Below are positions 19,657-29,110 of a DNA stretch of 45,501 nucleotides, in pieces. Where the stretch lies: NCBI GenBank assembly GCA_964433495.1, contig CAYSRC010000015.1, positions 1-45,501 of the forward strand, in the 5' to 3' direction. Below the pieces are notes generated by a model, which did not search any database, was not told the DNA's origin, and saw only the letters and a list, made by a program, of their open reading frames with translations. The position numbers and the translations under genes are program-made. The DNA comes from CAYSRC01 sp964433495 (lineage in GTDB: Bacteria > Bacillota > Clostridia > Oscillospirales > Ruminococcaceae). Within the stretch, counting starts at the first letter, position 1, and the number at the start of each line of letters is the position of its first letter.

Positions 19657-19676
19657 GACGGCGGCGAGGTCTTTTT
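19644..19676 (+). terminator. Hairpin at the end of yidD
   Basis: A perfect 9-bp stem (CCGCCGTCC-GTA-GGACGGCGG, 19644-19664) overlaps the last codons of yidD, with CTTTTT 7 bases later. Probable terminator or partial terminator before the 535-bp gap to yidC. Confidence 0.6.
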
Positions 19677-19869
19677 CCGTGCGGCAGGGCCTTTGAATAA
19701 ATAAGAGTTACGGTCCCGTTGTTCGCGCTTTGATTGCTTGACGGGGCGGGCCTGCGGCGCCGCGCCGAAGCAGCGGGCGGTGTGTGTAAAGGAGAGTCGG
19801 CCGGTCGGCTGCCGGGCTGCCGTTCCGATTGAGCTCGCCCGCGCGACTGCACCCTGCGGGAATATGCAG

Positions 19870-19992
19870 GGTGTGTGTAAAGGGAGCTGTCGACAAGGTC
19901 GACCGAGGGATTGTCCGCGCAAAGTCTAATCGACGGAACAGGCTTTTTGTTGCGGCTTCAGCCTACTGCAAGCAATCCCTTTGTCGCGGCGT
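19870..19992. repeat. Dispersed two-armed palindromic element (copy a, degraded) in yidD-yidC gap
   Basis: The left arm at 19870-19914 (GTGTGTGTAAAGGGAGCTG, hairpin CGACAAGGTCG, CGAGGGATTGTC) is typical of the family seen at 29753, 30019, 38196 and 44122. A degraded right arm with CAATCCCTTTG lies near 19973. The rest of the 19657-20191 gap shows no gene; a TTCCGATTGAGCTC stretch at about 19824 recurs near 38319. Confidence 0.65.
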
Positions 19993-20191
19993 CCCGCCGC
20001 AATGTAAGCCCCGTAAAAGCCGGGCGGGAATTTTCAGGCGAACGGGGCCGCTTGACCGGGACAGCATATCCCCCCGAAATCACGGGCTTACCGCCGCAAG
20101 TCTTTTATAAAAGGACAGGCGACGCCCTTTATTAAAACAGATAAAACAGATAAGACAAAACAAATCAACCAATGCCGTTAGGAGAAGGTAA

Positions 20192-21427
20192 ATGAAGAAA
20201 AAGACGGTGCCTGTTCTGCTCGCCGCCGCGGCAGCGCTGCTGCTGACGGGGTGCGCGTCAAGCGACGGATCCTCAAGTATCTGGGGCATAATCGCCATCC
20301 CGCTCGGATGGATAATGAACTACTGCTACATCTTTGTGAACGACATCCTGCATATGCCGCTCGCGTACATGGCGGCGCTGTTCCTGTTTGCCCTCATCAC
20401 AAAGGCGCTTATGTTCCCGCTCTCGCTCAAGCAGCAGCGTTCGAGCGCCAAGATGGCGGCCTTTCAGCCCCTGATAAACGAGATCAACAAGACCTACGCC
20501 AAGGATCCCAACAAGCGCAACCAGGAGATACAAAAGCTGTACGACGAGGTCGGCTACAACCCGATGTCGGGCTGCCTGCCGATGCTCATCCAGTTCCCCA
20601 TCATCTTCGGCCTTGTCGAGGTCATCTATAAACCGCTGACCTACATGCTGCGCATCCCCGCCGACGTCATCTCGTCGATAACCGAGATCGTCGAGGGCTC
20701 CGCGTTCTTCGGCGGCAACGCCCGCTTTATCGAGACCGACGTGATATCGGCGGTCAAGGGCGCGCCCGAGTTGTTCTCCTCCCTCGGGGCCGCTGCGGGC
20801 GAGTACATCGACAGGATAGCCGACCTCGACATGACCATCGGAAGCCTCAATCTGTGGGAGAGGCCGACCCTCGGCTTCAACCTCATGCTGATCATCCCGC
20901 TGTTCTCGGTCGGCATGATGCTGTTGTCCTCCTTCGTCTCGATGAAGCTCAGCGGTCAGTCGGACGCCTCGGGCGCCGCCGCCGGCAAGGGGATGCTCAT
21001 CTTTTCGACGGTGTTGTTCGGCGTGTTCTCGTTCACCTATCCCGCCGCGTTCAGCCTCTACTGGGGATTTCAGAGCCTGATCATCATCCTCCAGTCGTTC
21101 CTGCTGCGCAGGATCTGCGACCCCGTCAAGCTGAGAAAGCAGGCCATGGAGGAGATGCAGGCCAAGCGCAAGGCCAAAAAGGCCGCCAAGACCGCGGTCA
21201 AAAAGGTGAAGATAAAGGAGGAGTCGGGTGAGGTCGTCGAGAAGGAGATAAGCGGCTCCGAGCTGATGAAGCTGCGTCTGCAAAGGGCGCGCGAGCTCGA
21301 CGAGGAGCGGTACGGCGACGAGAAGACGGACGGGCCGCGCTTTAAAAACCCCGAGTACTTCGGGATGCCCGAGCCGGAAAAGAAGGGCAAGAAGAGCAGG
21401 AAGGACAAGACGGACGACGCCGAATAG
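20192..21427 (+). CDS. yidC: Membrane protein insertase YidC/OxaA (lipoprotein type)
   Basis: A 411-residue Gram-positive-type insertase that works alone or with SecYEG. A lipoprotein signal (LLLTGC, Cys21) is followed by five membrane segments. The conserved cytoplasmic hairpin loop is visible (PLSLKQQRSSAKMAAFQPLI...KLYDEVGYNPMSGCLPMLIQ). An expanded extracytoplasmic loop (about 165-225) separates the middle segments. The positively charged, lysine-rich C-terminal tail (residues ~310-411) is long and may contact ribosomes. GGAGAAGG precedes the ATG. The following gene, jag/khpB, is the usual partner. Confidence 0.95.
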   Translation: MKKKTVPVLLAAAAALLLTGCASSDGSSSIWGIIAIPLGWIMNYCYIFVNDILHMPLAYMAALFLFALITKALMFPLSLKQQRSSAKMAAFQPLINEINKTYAKDPNKRNQEIQKLYDEVGYNPMSGCLPMLIQFPIIFGLVEVIYKPLTYMLRIPADVISSITEIVEGSAFFGGNARFIETDVISAVKGAPELFSSLGAAAGEYIDRIADLDMTIGSLNLWERPTLGFNLMLIIPLFSVGMMLLSSFVSMKLSGQSDASGAAAGKGMLIFSTVLFGVFSFTYPAAFSLYWGFQSLIIILQSFLLRRICDPVKLRKQAMEEMQAKRKAKKAAKTAVKKVKIKEESGEVVEKEISGSELMKLRLQRARELDEERYGDEKTDGPRFKNPEYFGMPEPEKKGKKSRKDKTDDAE

Positions 21428-21697
21428 GACGACGCCGAAAGGGAAGAGGACAGCGCGCAGCTTGTTCTCCCCGAGCCTACGGGAGATGAAAAACATCCGG
21501 GCGATTTAACAACGGATGCATCGTCGCTCATCAATTTTTTCATCCCGATTTGACCGATTGCGGCGTCCCGTTCGGGGAGCGGCGGCGGGCGCGGTTCAGG
21601 GCATATTTCGGGCGGGGCACAAAACCGAAAAGCCCCCGCCACCCACAACGTCCCACAACAGGGCACAGGCCCTTTAAACACGGAAAGGACGAAGACC

Positions 21698-22750
21698 ATG
21701 CAGGAAATTGTTGCAACAGGCAAGACGGTTGACGATGCCGTTCGCTCGGCGTGCGAGCAGCTGGGGCTCAGCAGAGACGAGGTAAACGTCGAGGTTGTCG
21801 AGCTGCCCAAAAAGAAGCTCTTCGGTTCGGTTCCCGCGACTGTCAAGGTGTCGCGCAGAGAGGATGTATTCTCGCTCAAGGATATCCTCTCGGGCGGCGG
21901 CGCAAAGCCCGAGCGGGAGGAAAAGTCCCGTCCCGCCGAGAGATCGGGCGGCGAAGCCCGCAGACCCGAGCGCGAAAGGACCTCGCGGCGTGTCGACGAG
22001 CAGCCCGCGCCCGCGGTAAAGGCCGAGGCTCCCCGCGCGGACAGGCCCGCCCGCGAGGCTGCGCCTGACGGGACGGAGCGCCCCGCGCAGGACCGCGGCG
22101 AGGAGATCCCCGAGAGCGAGCTCGGGGCGCCCGCGGCGGCGGCGCTCGCCTACTACAAGACGATGGCGCACGGCATGGGCGCCGACCGCCTCAGCTACCG
22201 CGCGGTCAAGACCGAGCGCGGCGTGCGGTTTGAGATAGACGGGGAGGACGCCTCCCTCGTCATCGGCCGCCGCGGCGAGACGATGGACTCGATGCAGTAC
22301 CTCTGCACCCTTGTTTCGGGCAGGACCGAGGGCGAGTACTGCAAGATATCGGTGGACGTGTCCGGCTACCGCCAAAAACGCGAGCGCACGCTCGTGTCGA
22401 TGGCGCAGCGGGAGGCGGCGCGGGTGCTCAAGTCGGGCTACGACAGGGTGCTTGAGCCGATGAACCCCTACGAGCGGCGCATCATCCACAGCGCCGTGCA
22501 GGAGATCGAGGGCGTCAAGTCGGAGTCGACGGGCGTCGAGCCCCACCGCAGGGTGGTCATCTCGCTGCAAAACGGCGGGCACAGGCGCGCCCGCGGCGGG
22601 TTTGACCCCAAGCGCCGCGGCGACTCAAGGCCGCGCAGCGACCGCCGCGACAGCCGCCGCAGACCGCCGAGCGAGCCGTATGTCCCGGTTGAGACAAGGC
22701 CCGCCGACGAGTCGAGCGCCGACATGCTCTACAAGCGGATTGAGCTTTAG
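21698..22750 (+). CDS. khpB: RNA-binding protein Jag / KhpB
   Basis: A 350-residue RNA-binding protein with three parts. The Jag_N domain (MQEIVATGKTVDDAVRSACE through KKKLFGSVPATVKV, residues 1-55) is followed by a long charged linker (about 65-145). Then come the KH domain (VLIGRRGETMDSMQYL-type; here SLVIGRRGETMDSMQYLCTL) and the R3H domain (NPYERRIIHSAVQEIEGVKSES). An Arg-rich disordered tail of about 60 residues follows, longer than in most homologues. KhpB partners with KhpA to influence cell elongation and small-RNA function in Firmicutes. The position after yidC is canonical. The gap from yidC (270 bases) is unusually long. Confidence 0.93.
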   Translation: MQEIVATGKTVDDAVRSACEQLGLSRDEVNVEVVELPKKKLFGSVPATVKVSRREDVFSLKDILSGGGAKPEREEKSRPAERSGGEARRPERERTSRRVDEQPAPAVKAEAPRADRPAREAAPDGTERPAQDRGEEIPESELGAPAAAALAYYKTMAHGMGADRLSYRAVKTERGVRFEIDGEDASLVIGRRGETMDSMQYLCTLVSGRTEGEYCKISVDVSGYRQKRERTLVSMAQREAARVLKSGYDRVLEPMNPYERRIIHSAVQEIEGVKSESTGVEPHRRVVISLQNGGHRRARGGFDPKRRGDSRPRSDRRDSRRRPPSEPYVPVETRPADESSADMLYKRIEL

Positions 22751-23070
22751 ACGGCGCCGATATAAAAGCGGACGCCGCCGAGAGCGAAAAGAGGGACAAG
22801 TAACAAAAAGCGACATCTGACGCAAAATAAAAAGCCGCGCCGACGCGCCCGCCTATGCCGCGGGCGAAGAGCCGGGCGCAGAGAAAAAGGGTGTGCCGAG
22901 GTCAAAGGTCGGCGTGCGCCGACCCGTTCGGTGCGCCGCATTTGACCCCGGCCCTTCTTTTTGGGCGCGGCCTCTCTTTGGGTTGGGGCGGCGAACAGCG
23001 CGCCGCGGCGGTGATGCATAGGGGATGCCCTTTTGTTCGGCGCGCGGGATGTAAAAATGAGGCAGAGAAG
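22751..23070. other. 320-bp stretch between khpB and mnmE
   Basis: GC-rich with several local inverted repeats (for example GGTCAAA near 22910 facing TTTGACC near 22941). The end provides GAGG for mnmE. No gene is supported. Confidence 0.5.
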
Positions 23071-24438
23071 ATGGAACACAACGACACGATAGCCGCCATA
23101 GCGACGCCGCAGGGCGCGGGCGGCATAGGGATGATCCGCCTGTCGGGCGCGGACGCCGTCGGCATTGCCGACCGCGTCTTTCGCCCGCACAGGGGCGGCG
23201 GTCTTTTGCGCCAGCGGGGCTATACCGCGCGGTACGGCACGGTGTGCGACGGGGACAGGGCGCTCGACGAGGCGGTGGTGCTCGTCTACCGCGCGCCGCA
23301 CAGCTACACCGGCGAGGATGTCGCCGAGATCATGTGCCACGGCGGCGAGCAGGTCTGCCGCTCGGTTCTCAGGGCGGTGCTCGACGCGGGCGCGGCGGCG
23401 GCGGGGCGCGGTGAGTTCACCCGGCGCGCGCTGCTCAACGGGCGCATCACCCTGACGCAGGCCGAGGCGGTCGCCGACATGATAAACGCGTCGTCGGCGG
23501 CTGGACAGAGCGCCGCGCTGGGTCTCGCACGCGGCGGGCTGTACAGGCGGACGCAGCAGCTTGCGGACGAGGTTCTCGCCCTTCAGGCGGCGCTGTCGGC
23601 GGCGATCGATTTTCCCGAGGAGGACGTCGAGGAGATACCGCAGGACGAGCTTGCCGGCAGACTGCGCACGATATCGGGCGAGCTCGACCGCCTCGTTGCG
23701 AGCTACGAGACGGGGGCCGCCGTGCTGCGGGGGGTCAGCGCCGCAATCGTCGGCAGCCCCAACGTCGGCAAGAGCACCCTTTTAAACCTCGTCTCCCGCG
23801 AGCGGCGCGCGATCGTCACCGCCGTGCCAGGCACGACGCGGGACATTGTCGAGCAGCGGGTTGTCCTGGGCGGCGTGTCGGTCGTCCTCGCCGACACCGC
23901 CGGCATCCGCGAGGGGGCGGACGAGGTCGAGCGGATGGGCATCGAGCTCGCGCGGGCGCGCATCCCCGCGTCGGACATCGTGCTCGCGGTGTTCGACGGC
24001 TCGCGCCCCTTAAACGACGACGACCGGCGTCTGATCGAGCTGACACGGGGCCGCAAAGCCCTCGCGGTGGTAAACAAACTCGATCTCCCGCAGGCGATAG
24101 AGATGGATGTGATTGAAGAGAGATACGGCGCGGTGTGCCGTATCTCGGCGGAGGACGAGGGCTCGTTTGAGCTCCTCGACCGCGCGTTTGCGGAGCTTGT
24201 CGGGACGGGCACGCTCGACGGCAGCGAGCCCGTCCTCGCCAACGAGCGCCAGCGGGCGTGTGCGGTGCGCGCGCTCTCGGCGGTGCGGGAGGCGCAGGAC
24301 GCCGCCGCGCACGACGCGCTCGACGCGGTGTACGCGGCGCTTTCCGACGCCCTCGAGCAGCTGTTCTCGCTGTCGGGTGCGGACGCCGCCGAGGCGGTGC
24401 TCGACGAGGTGTTCAAGAACTTCTGCGTCGGGAAATAA
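23071..24438 (+). CDS. mnmE: tRNA-modification GTPase MnmE
   Basis: A 455-residue GTPase that, with MnmG, adds the (carboxymethyl)aminomethyl group to wobble U34 of certain tRNAs using 5,10-methylene-THF. The N-terminal folate-binding domain is DTIAAIATPQGAGGIGMIRLSG to HGG. A helical domain surrounds the G domain (G1 GSPNVGKST, G2 GTTRD, G3 DTAG, G4 NKLD). The C-terminal CxGK motif carrying the catalytic Cys is present as FCVGK. ATG 23071 is preceded by GAGG and matches the family N-terminus. Downstream, an ~840-bp repeat-filled gap separates it from mnmG, whereas the two are adjacent in many relatives. Confidence 0.97.
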   Translation: MEHNDTIAAIATPQGAGGIGMIRLSGADAVGIADRVFRPHRGGGLLRQRGYTARYGTVCDGDRALDEAVVLVYRAPHSYTGEDVAEIMCHGGEQVCRSVLRAVLDAGAAAAGRGEFTRRALLNGRITLTQAEAVADMINASSAAGQSAALGLARGGLYRRTQQLADEVLALQAALSAAIDFPEEDVEEIPQDELAGRLRTISGELDRLVASYETGAAVLRGVSAAIVGSPNVGKSTLLNLVSRERRAIVTAVPGTTRDIVEQRVVLGGVSVVLADTAGIREGADEVERMGIELARARIPASDIVLAVFDGSRPLNDDDRRLIELTRGRKALAVVNKLDLPQAIEMDVIEERYGAVCRISAEDEGSFELLDRAFAELVGTGTLDGSEPVLANERQRACAVRALSAVREAQDAAAHDALDAVYAALSDALEQLFSLSGADAAEAVLDEVFKNFCVGK

Positions 24439-24715
24439 AGGGTCAAAGCCTTTTCGCAGAAAAAGGGCCCGTTCGTCTCCGCCCCGCAAGGGGCGCCGGC
24501 CGCAGCACGCGGGCGGCGCCGGGGTCTCGTCAGCGCACAGTCCTGCGAGGACAAGATGCTGACTGATGAGGGGCAAGTTAAACTTGCTTGCTTGGCTTAG
24601 CCCCGCCGAAAACAAACTATCCCCCCGGCACCTCATCCGCCGCAAGCGGTTTCCCTTACCAAATGGCCGGCCGCGCGGGTAGGGAGCTTGGGCTACAGCA
24701 ACTTTGGAGCTTTCT
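24439..24715. other. Gap after mnmE, before the long repeat
   Basis: No gene is seen. It contains a partial palindromic-family arm (GCACCTCATCCGCCGCAAGC near 24631). Confidence 0.45.
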
Positions 24716-25206
24716 GCAAACCCCCAAAACTTCGTGCTTTCCCTCGGGAGGCGCGTCCCCCTCGAGGGGGACGCCGCATAAGGCCGCGCGGCGCGCTCTT
24801 TGCGTTCTGTGCGGCCCGCCGCGGCAGGGGGTGGCCGGCACCGCAGGTTCGTTATCGGGTCGCCCCCCGCCGACAGTCCCGCGTATGTCGTTCTTTGCTG
24901 TTCAGCGGGACTGCGAGGGCGGGCCCTCCTTGTTGGGCGTTTAGGGGGTTCGGGGGGGGGGAATCGCAACCCCCCGAAGTTTCTTTCGCTTCCTTTCTCG
25001 CCGAAGAAAGGAAGAAAAAACTTTTCAGAGCAGGCTGTCTCTTTAAGGAGAAAGGCTTTAGAACTTCGCATGACACGGCCGCAGACAGCCCTGTCAGCCG
25101 AAAGGAAAAATATAAAACGAGTTTTTATTGTCACGTGCGCCGCGTACACCGAAAGCGATATTCCCTCATCCTTACAATCCCTCGCCGCTTTGCAGCCCTC
25201 CCCCTT
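24716..25206 (+). repeat. ~0.5-kb dispersed repeat, copy 1 (inverted relative to 29224-29700)
   Basis: This non-coding block is strongly similar to the reverse complement of 29224-29700. Shared blocks include GAGGCGCGTCCCCCTCGAGG, CCCGCCGACAGTCCCGCGTA, TGTTCAGCGGGACTGC, CTCCTTGTTGGGCGTTTAGG, TTCGCTTCCTTTCTCGCC and ACCGAAAG.GATAT. It ends in AATCCCTCGCCGCTTTGCAG then CCCTCCCCCTT, which resembles the right arm of the short palindromic family. Open frames run across it in several phases but are spurious. It fills most of the mnmE-mnmG gap. Confidence 0.85.
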
Positions 25207-25276
25207 CGTGCAAAACAGCAGGGCGGGGCGGCAAAACGCAGCTTGCAGTATAAAACACATCAACGGAAGTGAAAAA

Positions 25277-27190
25277 ATGGACATCTCTCCTCTTGACAAC
25301 TTTGACGTCGTCGTGGTGGGCGCGGGGCACGCGGGCTGCGAGGCGGCGCTCGCCGCGGCGCGCCTCGGCTGCCGCACGGCGGTGTTCACCCTGTCGCTCG
25401 ACGCGGTGGCGAACATGCCCTGCAACCCCTCGATAGGCGGCACCGCCAAGGGGCACATCGTGTTCGAGATCGACGCGCTGGGCGGCGAGATGGGCAGGGC
25501 CGCCGACGCGTGCACCCTGCAGAGCAGGATGCTCAACACCGCCAAGGGGCCCGCCGTCCGCTCGCTGCGGGTGCAGTGCGACCGGCGGATGTACCATCGG
25601 TATATGAAATCGGCGCTCGAGCGCGAAAAGAATCTTTTGCTTATCCAGGACGAGGTGACGGGCATCGCCGCCCGTGACGGCCGTGTCGAGGGTGTCACGA
25701 CAGGCCTGCACGTCTTTTACGGCGCGCGCGCCGTCGTCATCGCGACCGGCACCTACCTCGGCGGCCGGGTATTTGTCGGGGACGCTTCACGCCCGGGCGG
25801 GCCCGACGGGGTGCGCGCGGCGGGCGAGCTGACGGGCTGCCTTGCGGCTCTCGGGTTGCCGATGCGGCGGTTTAAGACGGGCACCCCCGCGCGGGTGCAC
25901 AGGCGCAGCGTCGACACGTCGACCCTTGAGGTTCAGCGCGGCGACAGCAGCCCCGCTGCCTTTTGCTTTGACCGCGAGACCCCCGTGCGCAACGACGCGG
26001 TGTGCTACATGACCCACACCTGTCCCGAGACCCACGAGGTCATCCGCCGCAACCTGTCCCGCTCGCCCCTCTACGGCGGGCTCATCGAGGGGGTCGGCCC
26101 GCGCTACTGCCCCTCCATCGAGGACAAGGTCGTGCGCTTCCCCGACAGGGACAGGCACGGCATCTTCATCGAGCCGTGCGGCTGCGACACCGACGAGATG
26201 TACCTCCAGGGGGTGAGCAGCTCGCTGCCGCTCGACGTGCAGGCGGAGATGTACCGCACGATAGAGGGGCTGCACGGCGTCGAGATCATGCGGCCCGCCT
26301 ACGCCATCGAATATGACTGCATCGACCCGCTGGCGCTGCTGCCCACCCTCGAGGCCAAGGCGGTGAAGGGCCTCTACGGCGCGGGACAGTTCAACGGCAC
26401 AAGCGGCTATGAGGAGGCCGCGGCGCAGGGGCTTGTCGCGGGCGTCAACGCGGCTCTCACCGTGCAGGGCCGTGACCCGTTGGTGCTGCCGCGCGAGAGC
26501 AGCTATATCGGCACCCTCATCGACGATCTCACGACCAAGGGCACGAACGAGCCGTACAGGATGATGACGTCGCGCAGCGAATACCGCCTGCTGCTGCGGC
26601 AGGACAACGCCGCGCACCGGCTGTGTGCGACGGGGTACTCGGTCGGCCTGTTGAGCGAGGAGCGCTATCGCAAAAGCGTCTCCGAGGACGAGGCGGTCGC
26701 GCGCGAGACAGAGCGGCTGCAAAGGCTGGTCATAAAGCCTTCGCCCGGGCTCGTCGAGGCATTTGAGGCCGCGGGTCTCGAGCCTCCGACGGGCGCGGCG
26801 AGCGCCGCCGAGCTGCTCAGACGCCCCGGCGTGACCCTCGCGCTTCTCGCCCGTGTCGACGAGGGGCTTGCGGGCGTCCCCCTGCGGGTGGCCGCCCGCG
26901 CCGAGACCGAGATAAAATACGAGGGGTATCTCAAGCGCCAGCTGCGCGCGGTCGAGCGCGCAAAGCGCCTTGAAAACCGGGCGCTGCCCGACGACCTCGA
27001 CTACGCGCAGGTTTACGGGCTGCGGCTGGAGGCGCGGGACAAGCTGTCACGGGTGCGCCCGCTGACCCTCGGCCGCGCCGCGAGGATAAGCGGAGTGAGC
27101 CCCGCAGACATCGGCGTGCTGACCGTTTGGCTCGCAAAAAACGGTCTCCGCACCGCCGAAAGCGACGAAATCGCTGAAAACGAACAATAA
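25277..27190 (+). CDS. mnmG: tRNA uridine-5-carboxymethylaminomethyl modification enzyme MnmG (GidA)
   Basis: A 637-residue FAD enzyme that acts with MnmE on wobble uridine. The Rossmann FAD site (VVVGAGHAGCEAALAAARLG, residues ~11-30), the signature MPCNPSIGGTAKGH with conserved Cys, and TGTPARVHRRSVD lie in order. The second signature follows near residue 370 (LYGAGQFNGTSGYEEAAAQG). The C-terminal helical MnmE-binding domain ends near RPLTLGRAARISGVSPADI. ATG 25277 is chosen because GGAAG precedes it and the sequence starts at the FAD strand. It is followed 150 bases later by rsmG. Confidence 0.97.
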   Translation: MDISPLDNFDVVVVGAGHAGCEAALAAARLGCRTAVFTLSLDAVANMPCNPSIGGTAKGHIVFEIDALGGEMGRAADACTLQSRMLNTAKGPAVRSLRVQCDRRMYHRYMKSALEREKNLLLIQDEVTGIAARDGRVEGVTTGLHVFYGARAVVIATGTYLGGRVFVGDASRPGGPDGVRAAGELTGCLAALGLPMRRFKTGTPARVHRRSVDTSTLEVQRGDSSPAAFCFDRETPVRNDAVCYMTHTCPETHEVIRRNLSRSPLYGGLIEGVGPRYCPSIEDKVVRFPDRDRHGIFIEPCGCDTDEMYLQGVSSSLPLDVQAEMYRTIEGLHGVEIMRPAYAIEYDCIDPLALLPTLEAKAVKGLYGAGQFNGTSGYEEAAAQGLVAGVNAALTVQGRDPLVLPRESSYIGTLIDDLTTKGTNEPYRMMTSRSEYRLLLRQDNAAHRLCATGYSVGLLSEERYRKSVSEDEAVARETERLQRLVIKPSPGLVEAFEAAGLEPPTGAASAAELLRRPGVTLALLARVDEGLAGVPLRVAARAETEIKYEGYLKRQLRAVERAKRLENRALPDDLDYAQVYGLRLEARDKLSRVRPLTLGRAARISGVSPADIGVLTVWLAKNGLRTAESDEIAENEQ

Positions 27191-27339
27191 AAGAAACATG
27201 TGACGCTTTAATTTTGCGCCGACGCGGCGTTTTTTTCTCCCGGTCAGGGAAAAAACGGCCGTTGTTCGGCGCGGGTGCGCACCCCGCCGACGGGCGGACG
27301 CGGGCGAAAAAGAATACAACCGAGGGGGGAGATATCCCG

Positions 27340-28044
27340 ATGATCGACAGACAGAGACTGATTCGCGAGGCGGCGGCGCTGGGCGTCGCGCTCGGCGACG
27401 ACGGAGCCGGGCGGCTTGACCGATATGTCGAGAGGATGGTCGAGACAAATAAGCACCTCAACCTCACAGCGATCACCGAGCCGCGGGAGGTCGAGATAAA
27501 GCACCTGCTCGACTCGCTGTGCGCGGGCGCGCTCGACTGCGTCAGGGGGCGCGTCGCCGACGTGGGCACGGGCTGCGGTTTCCCGGGCGTCGCGCTCGCG
27601 GCGCTCGGGCGCGGCCTCGAGCTGACCCTCATCGACGCCACGGGCAAAAAGCTGCGGTTTGTTGAGGACGCCTGCCGCGAGACGGGCATCGAGGTGCGCA
27701 CCGTGCACGGCCGCGCGGAGGAGCTTGCGCGCGGGCAGTACCGCGAGCGCTTTGACACCGTTGTCGCGCGGGCGGTGGCGGCGCTTCCGGCGCTGTGCGA
27801 GCTGTGTCTGCCCCTTGTCAGGGTGGGCGGCTGCATGGTTGCGCTGAAGGGGCCGGACGGCGAGAACGAGCTCGAGCAGGCGAAGGGGGCGATCGGGCTG
27901 CTCGGCGGGGGAAATGTGCGGGTCGAAAAACGTCTGCTGCCCGAAAACGGGGGCGAGCGCACCCTTGTCGTCATAGAAAAAATATCGCAAACTCCGACAG
28001 CTTACCCCCGAAACGGCAAAAATATCGCAAAGAACCCCCTTTAA
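27340..28044 (+). CDS. rsmG: 16S rRNA (guanine527-N7)-methyltransferase RsmG (GidB)
   Basis: A 234-residue SAM-dependent methyltransferase that modifies G527 of 16S rRNA. The SAM-binding loop ADVGTGCGFPGVALA (about residues 69-83) and the preceding NKHLNLTAITEPREVEIKHL helix are diagnostic. GGGGGAG lies before ATG 27340. It sits between mnmG and a parB-like gene, as in Bacillus. A terminator follows. Confidence 0.96.
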   Translation: MIDRQRLIREAAALGVALGDDGAGRLDRYVERMVETNKHLNLTAITEPREVEIKHLLDSLCAGALDCVRGRVADVGTGCGFPGVALAALGRGLELTLIDATGKKLRFVEDACRETGIEVRTVHGRAEELARGQYRERFDTVVARAVAALPALCELCLPLVRVGGCMVALKGPDGENELEQAKGAIGLLGGGNVRVEKRLLPENGGERTLVVIEKISQTPTAYPRNGKNIAKNPL

Positions 28045-28061
28045 TTTGAGATACTCCCTCG

Positions 28062-28098
28062 AAACCGCGCGCTTTTTGGCGTGCGGTTTTTCTTTTAT
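28062..28098 (+). terminator. Terminator after rsmG
   Basis: A 9-bp stem with one G-U pair (AAACCGCGC / GTGCGGTTT) and a T-rich tail TTCTTTTA, starting 17 bases after the stop. Confidence 0.75.
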
Positions 28099-28146
28099 CG
28101 GGACAGGCTGTGTGGTAAAGTAGAGTTGCGGGAAGGAGGGGGACGC

Positions 28147-28953
28147 ATGAAATCCCAAAAGCTCAAGCTGAGATACATATCCACAGACAGCGTGAAAAAC
28201 CCCGACGAGGCATTTTATGACGTCGAAAAGCTGAACGCGCTCAGCGACAGCATAGAGCGGTTCGGCGTGGCCGTGCCCATAACGGTCACGCGGCGGGCTT
28301 TGGGGTATACGCTCGTCTCGGGCGGGCGCAGGCTCGCGGCGGCACGGCGGGCGGGCGTCCGCACCGTCCCCGCGCTGATTGTGAAGGATCCCGAATCGGC
28401 GCCGCTCTATGCGGTGCTGTGCGATGTGCACCGCGAGCAGCCCAACGAGTTTAGAACGGCGCGCGCGCTGAAAGCCCTTGCAGAGGCGCTTGGTGTCGAC
28501 GCGGCACAGCTGTCCGAGGATCTCGGGTTGGACGAGGAGCTTGTTCGGAGCTATAAAAAACTGCTGACCCTCTCGCCCGAGCGGCAGTGCCTGTGCGAGG
28601 TCGCGATGTGCGGCAAGGAGTATTCGGACAGGATAGCCGCGCTGCCCGAGTCGGAAAAGGCGCGCCTGTTCTTCGGCCTCACCAACGAGAGCCTGCCCCT
28701 CGAGGAGCGCGCTTCGACGCTGCGCGAGCGCCTCGGGTGCAAGGGCACCGCCATCCCGCGAAGAACCGTCGCGATCAAGGACGTGCGTATCTTTTTGAAC
28801 ACGATAGACAGGGCCGTTGACGTCATGCAGAGCTCGGGGGTGAATGCCGCGACCGAGCGCCACGACTTCGAGGATTTCACCGAATACCTTATCAGGATAC
28901 CGCTCGAGAGCGCGCGGCGTCCCGCAAAACCGCTAACCGCAACCTCAACATAA
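28147..28953 (+). CDS. ParB/Noc-like nuclease-fold protein, divergent
   Basis: A 268-residue protein with an N-terminal ParB-type domain (RYISTDSVKNPDEAFYDVEK, LSDSIERFGVAVPITV, then the loop SGGRRLAAARRAG) and a helix-turn-helix-like middle (ALGVDAAQLSEDLGLDEELV). It lies where Bacillus has noc (after rsmG), and the length is close to Noc/Spo0J. Two conserved CTP-switch motifs are altered: GERRxRA reads GGRRLAA (Glu lost), and ENxxR reads CDVHR (Glu and Asn lost). No ParA gene follows, unlike the usual soj-spo0J arrangement, and no perfect parS or Noc-binding palindrome was noticed. It may be a nucleoid-occlusion or segregation factor, or a diverged regulator. GGAGGGG precedes ATG 28147. Confidence 0.8.
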   Translation: MKSQKLKLRYISTDSVKNPDEAFYDVEKLNALSDSIERFGVAVPITVTRRALGYTLVSGGRRLAAARRAGVRTVPALIVKDPESAPLYAVLCDVHREQPNEFRTARALKALAEALGVDAAQLSEDLGLDEELVRSYKKLLTLSPERQCLCEVAMCGKEYSDRIAALPESEKARLFFGLTNESLPLEERASTLRERLGCKGTAIPRRTVAIKDVRIFLNTIDRAVDVMQSSGVNAATERHDFEDFTEYLIRIPLESARRPAKPLTATST

Positions 28954-28957
28954 AGAT

Positions 28958-29000
28958 GAGCGGAGGGAGCTTGCAAAGCCCCTCCGCTCTCGCCCTTTTT
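28958..29000 (+). terminator. Terminator after the ParB-like gene
   Basis: Two-part stem (GAGCGGAGGG with CCCTCCGCTC, and inner GCTT-GCA-AAGC), with TTTTT about 6 bases downstream. It begins 4 bases after the stop codon. Confidence 0.8.
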
Positions 29001-29110
29001 GCAAAGAGAGTTCGGGATTTAAGGACGCGCGACCCTCGCCGGGACGCTCTCTTCGCCGCCTGCGGGGCGTCCTTTTTACACGCGCTCTGATGTTATCGAA
29101 GATCTGCCGC

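Noticed and set aside
25128..25145. parS-like CACGTG core in TTGTCACGTGCGCC
   Set aside because: Only the central hexamer matches; the flanks are not palindromic and it lies within a dispersed repeat.
24800..25276. N-terminal extension of MnmG or a separate protein containing PPADSPAYVVLCCSAGL
   Set aside because: The sequence belongs to the ~0.5-kb repeat. The inverted copy at 29224-29700 gives the same peptide in a shifted context, and MnmG starts naturally at 25277.
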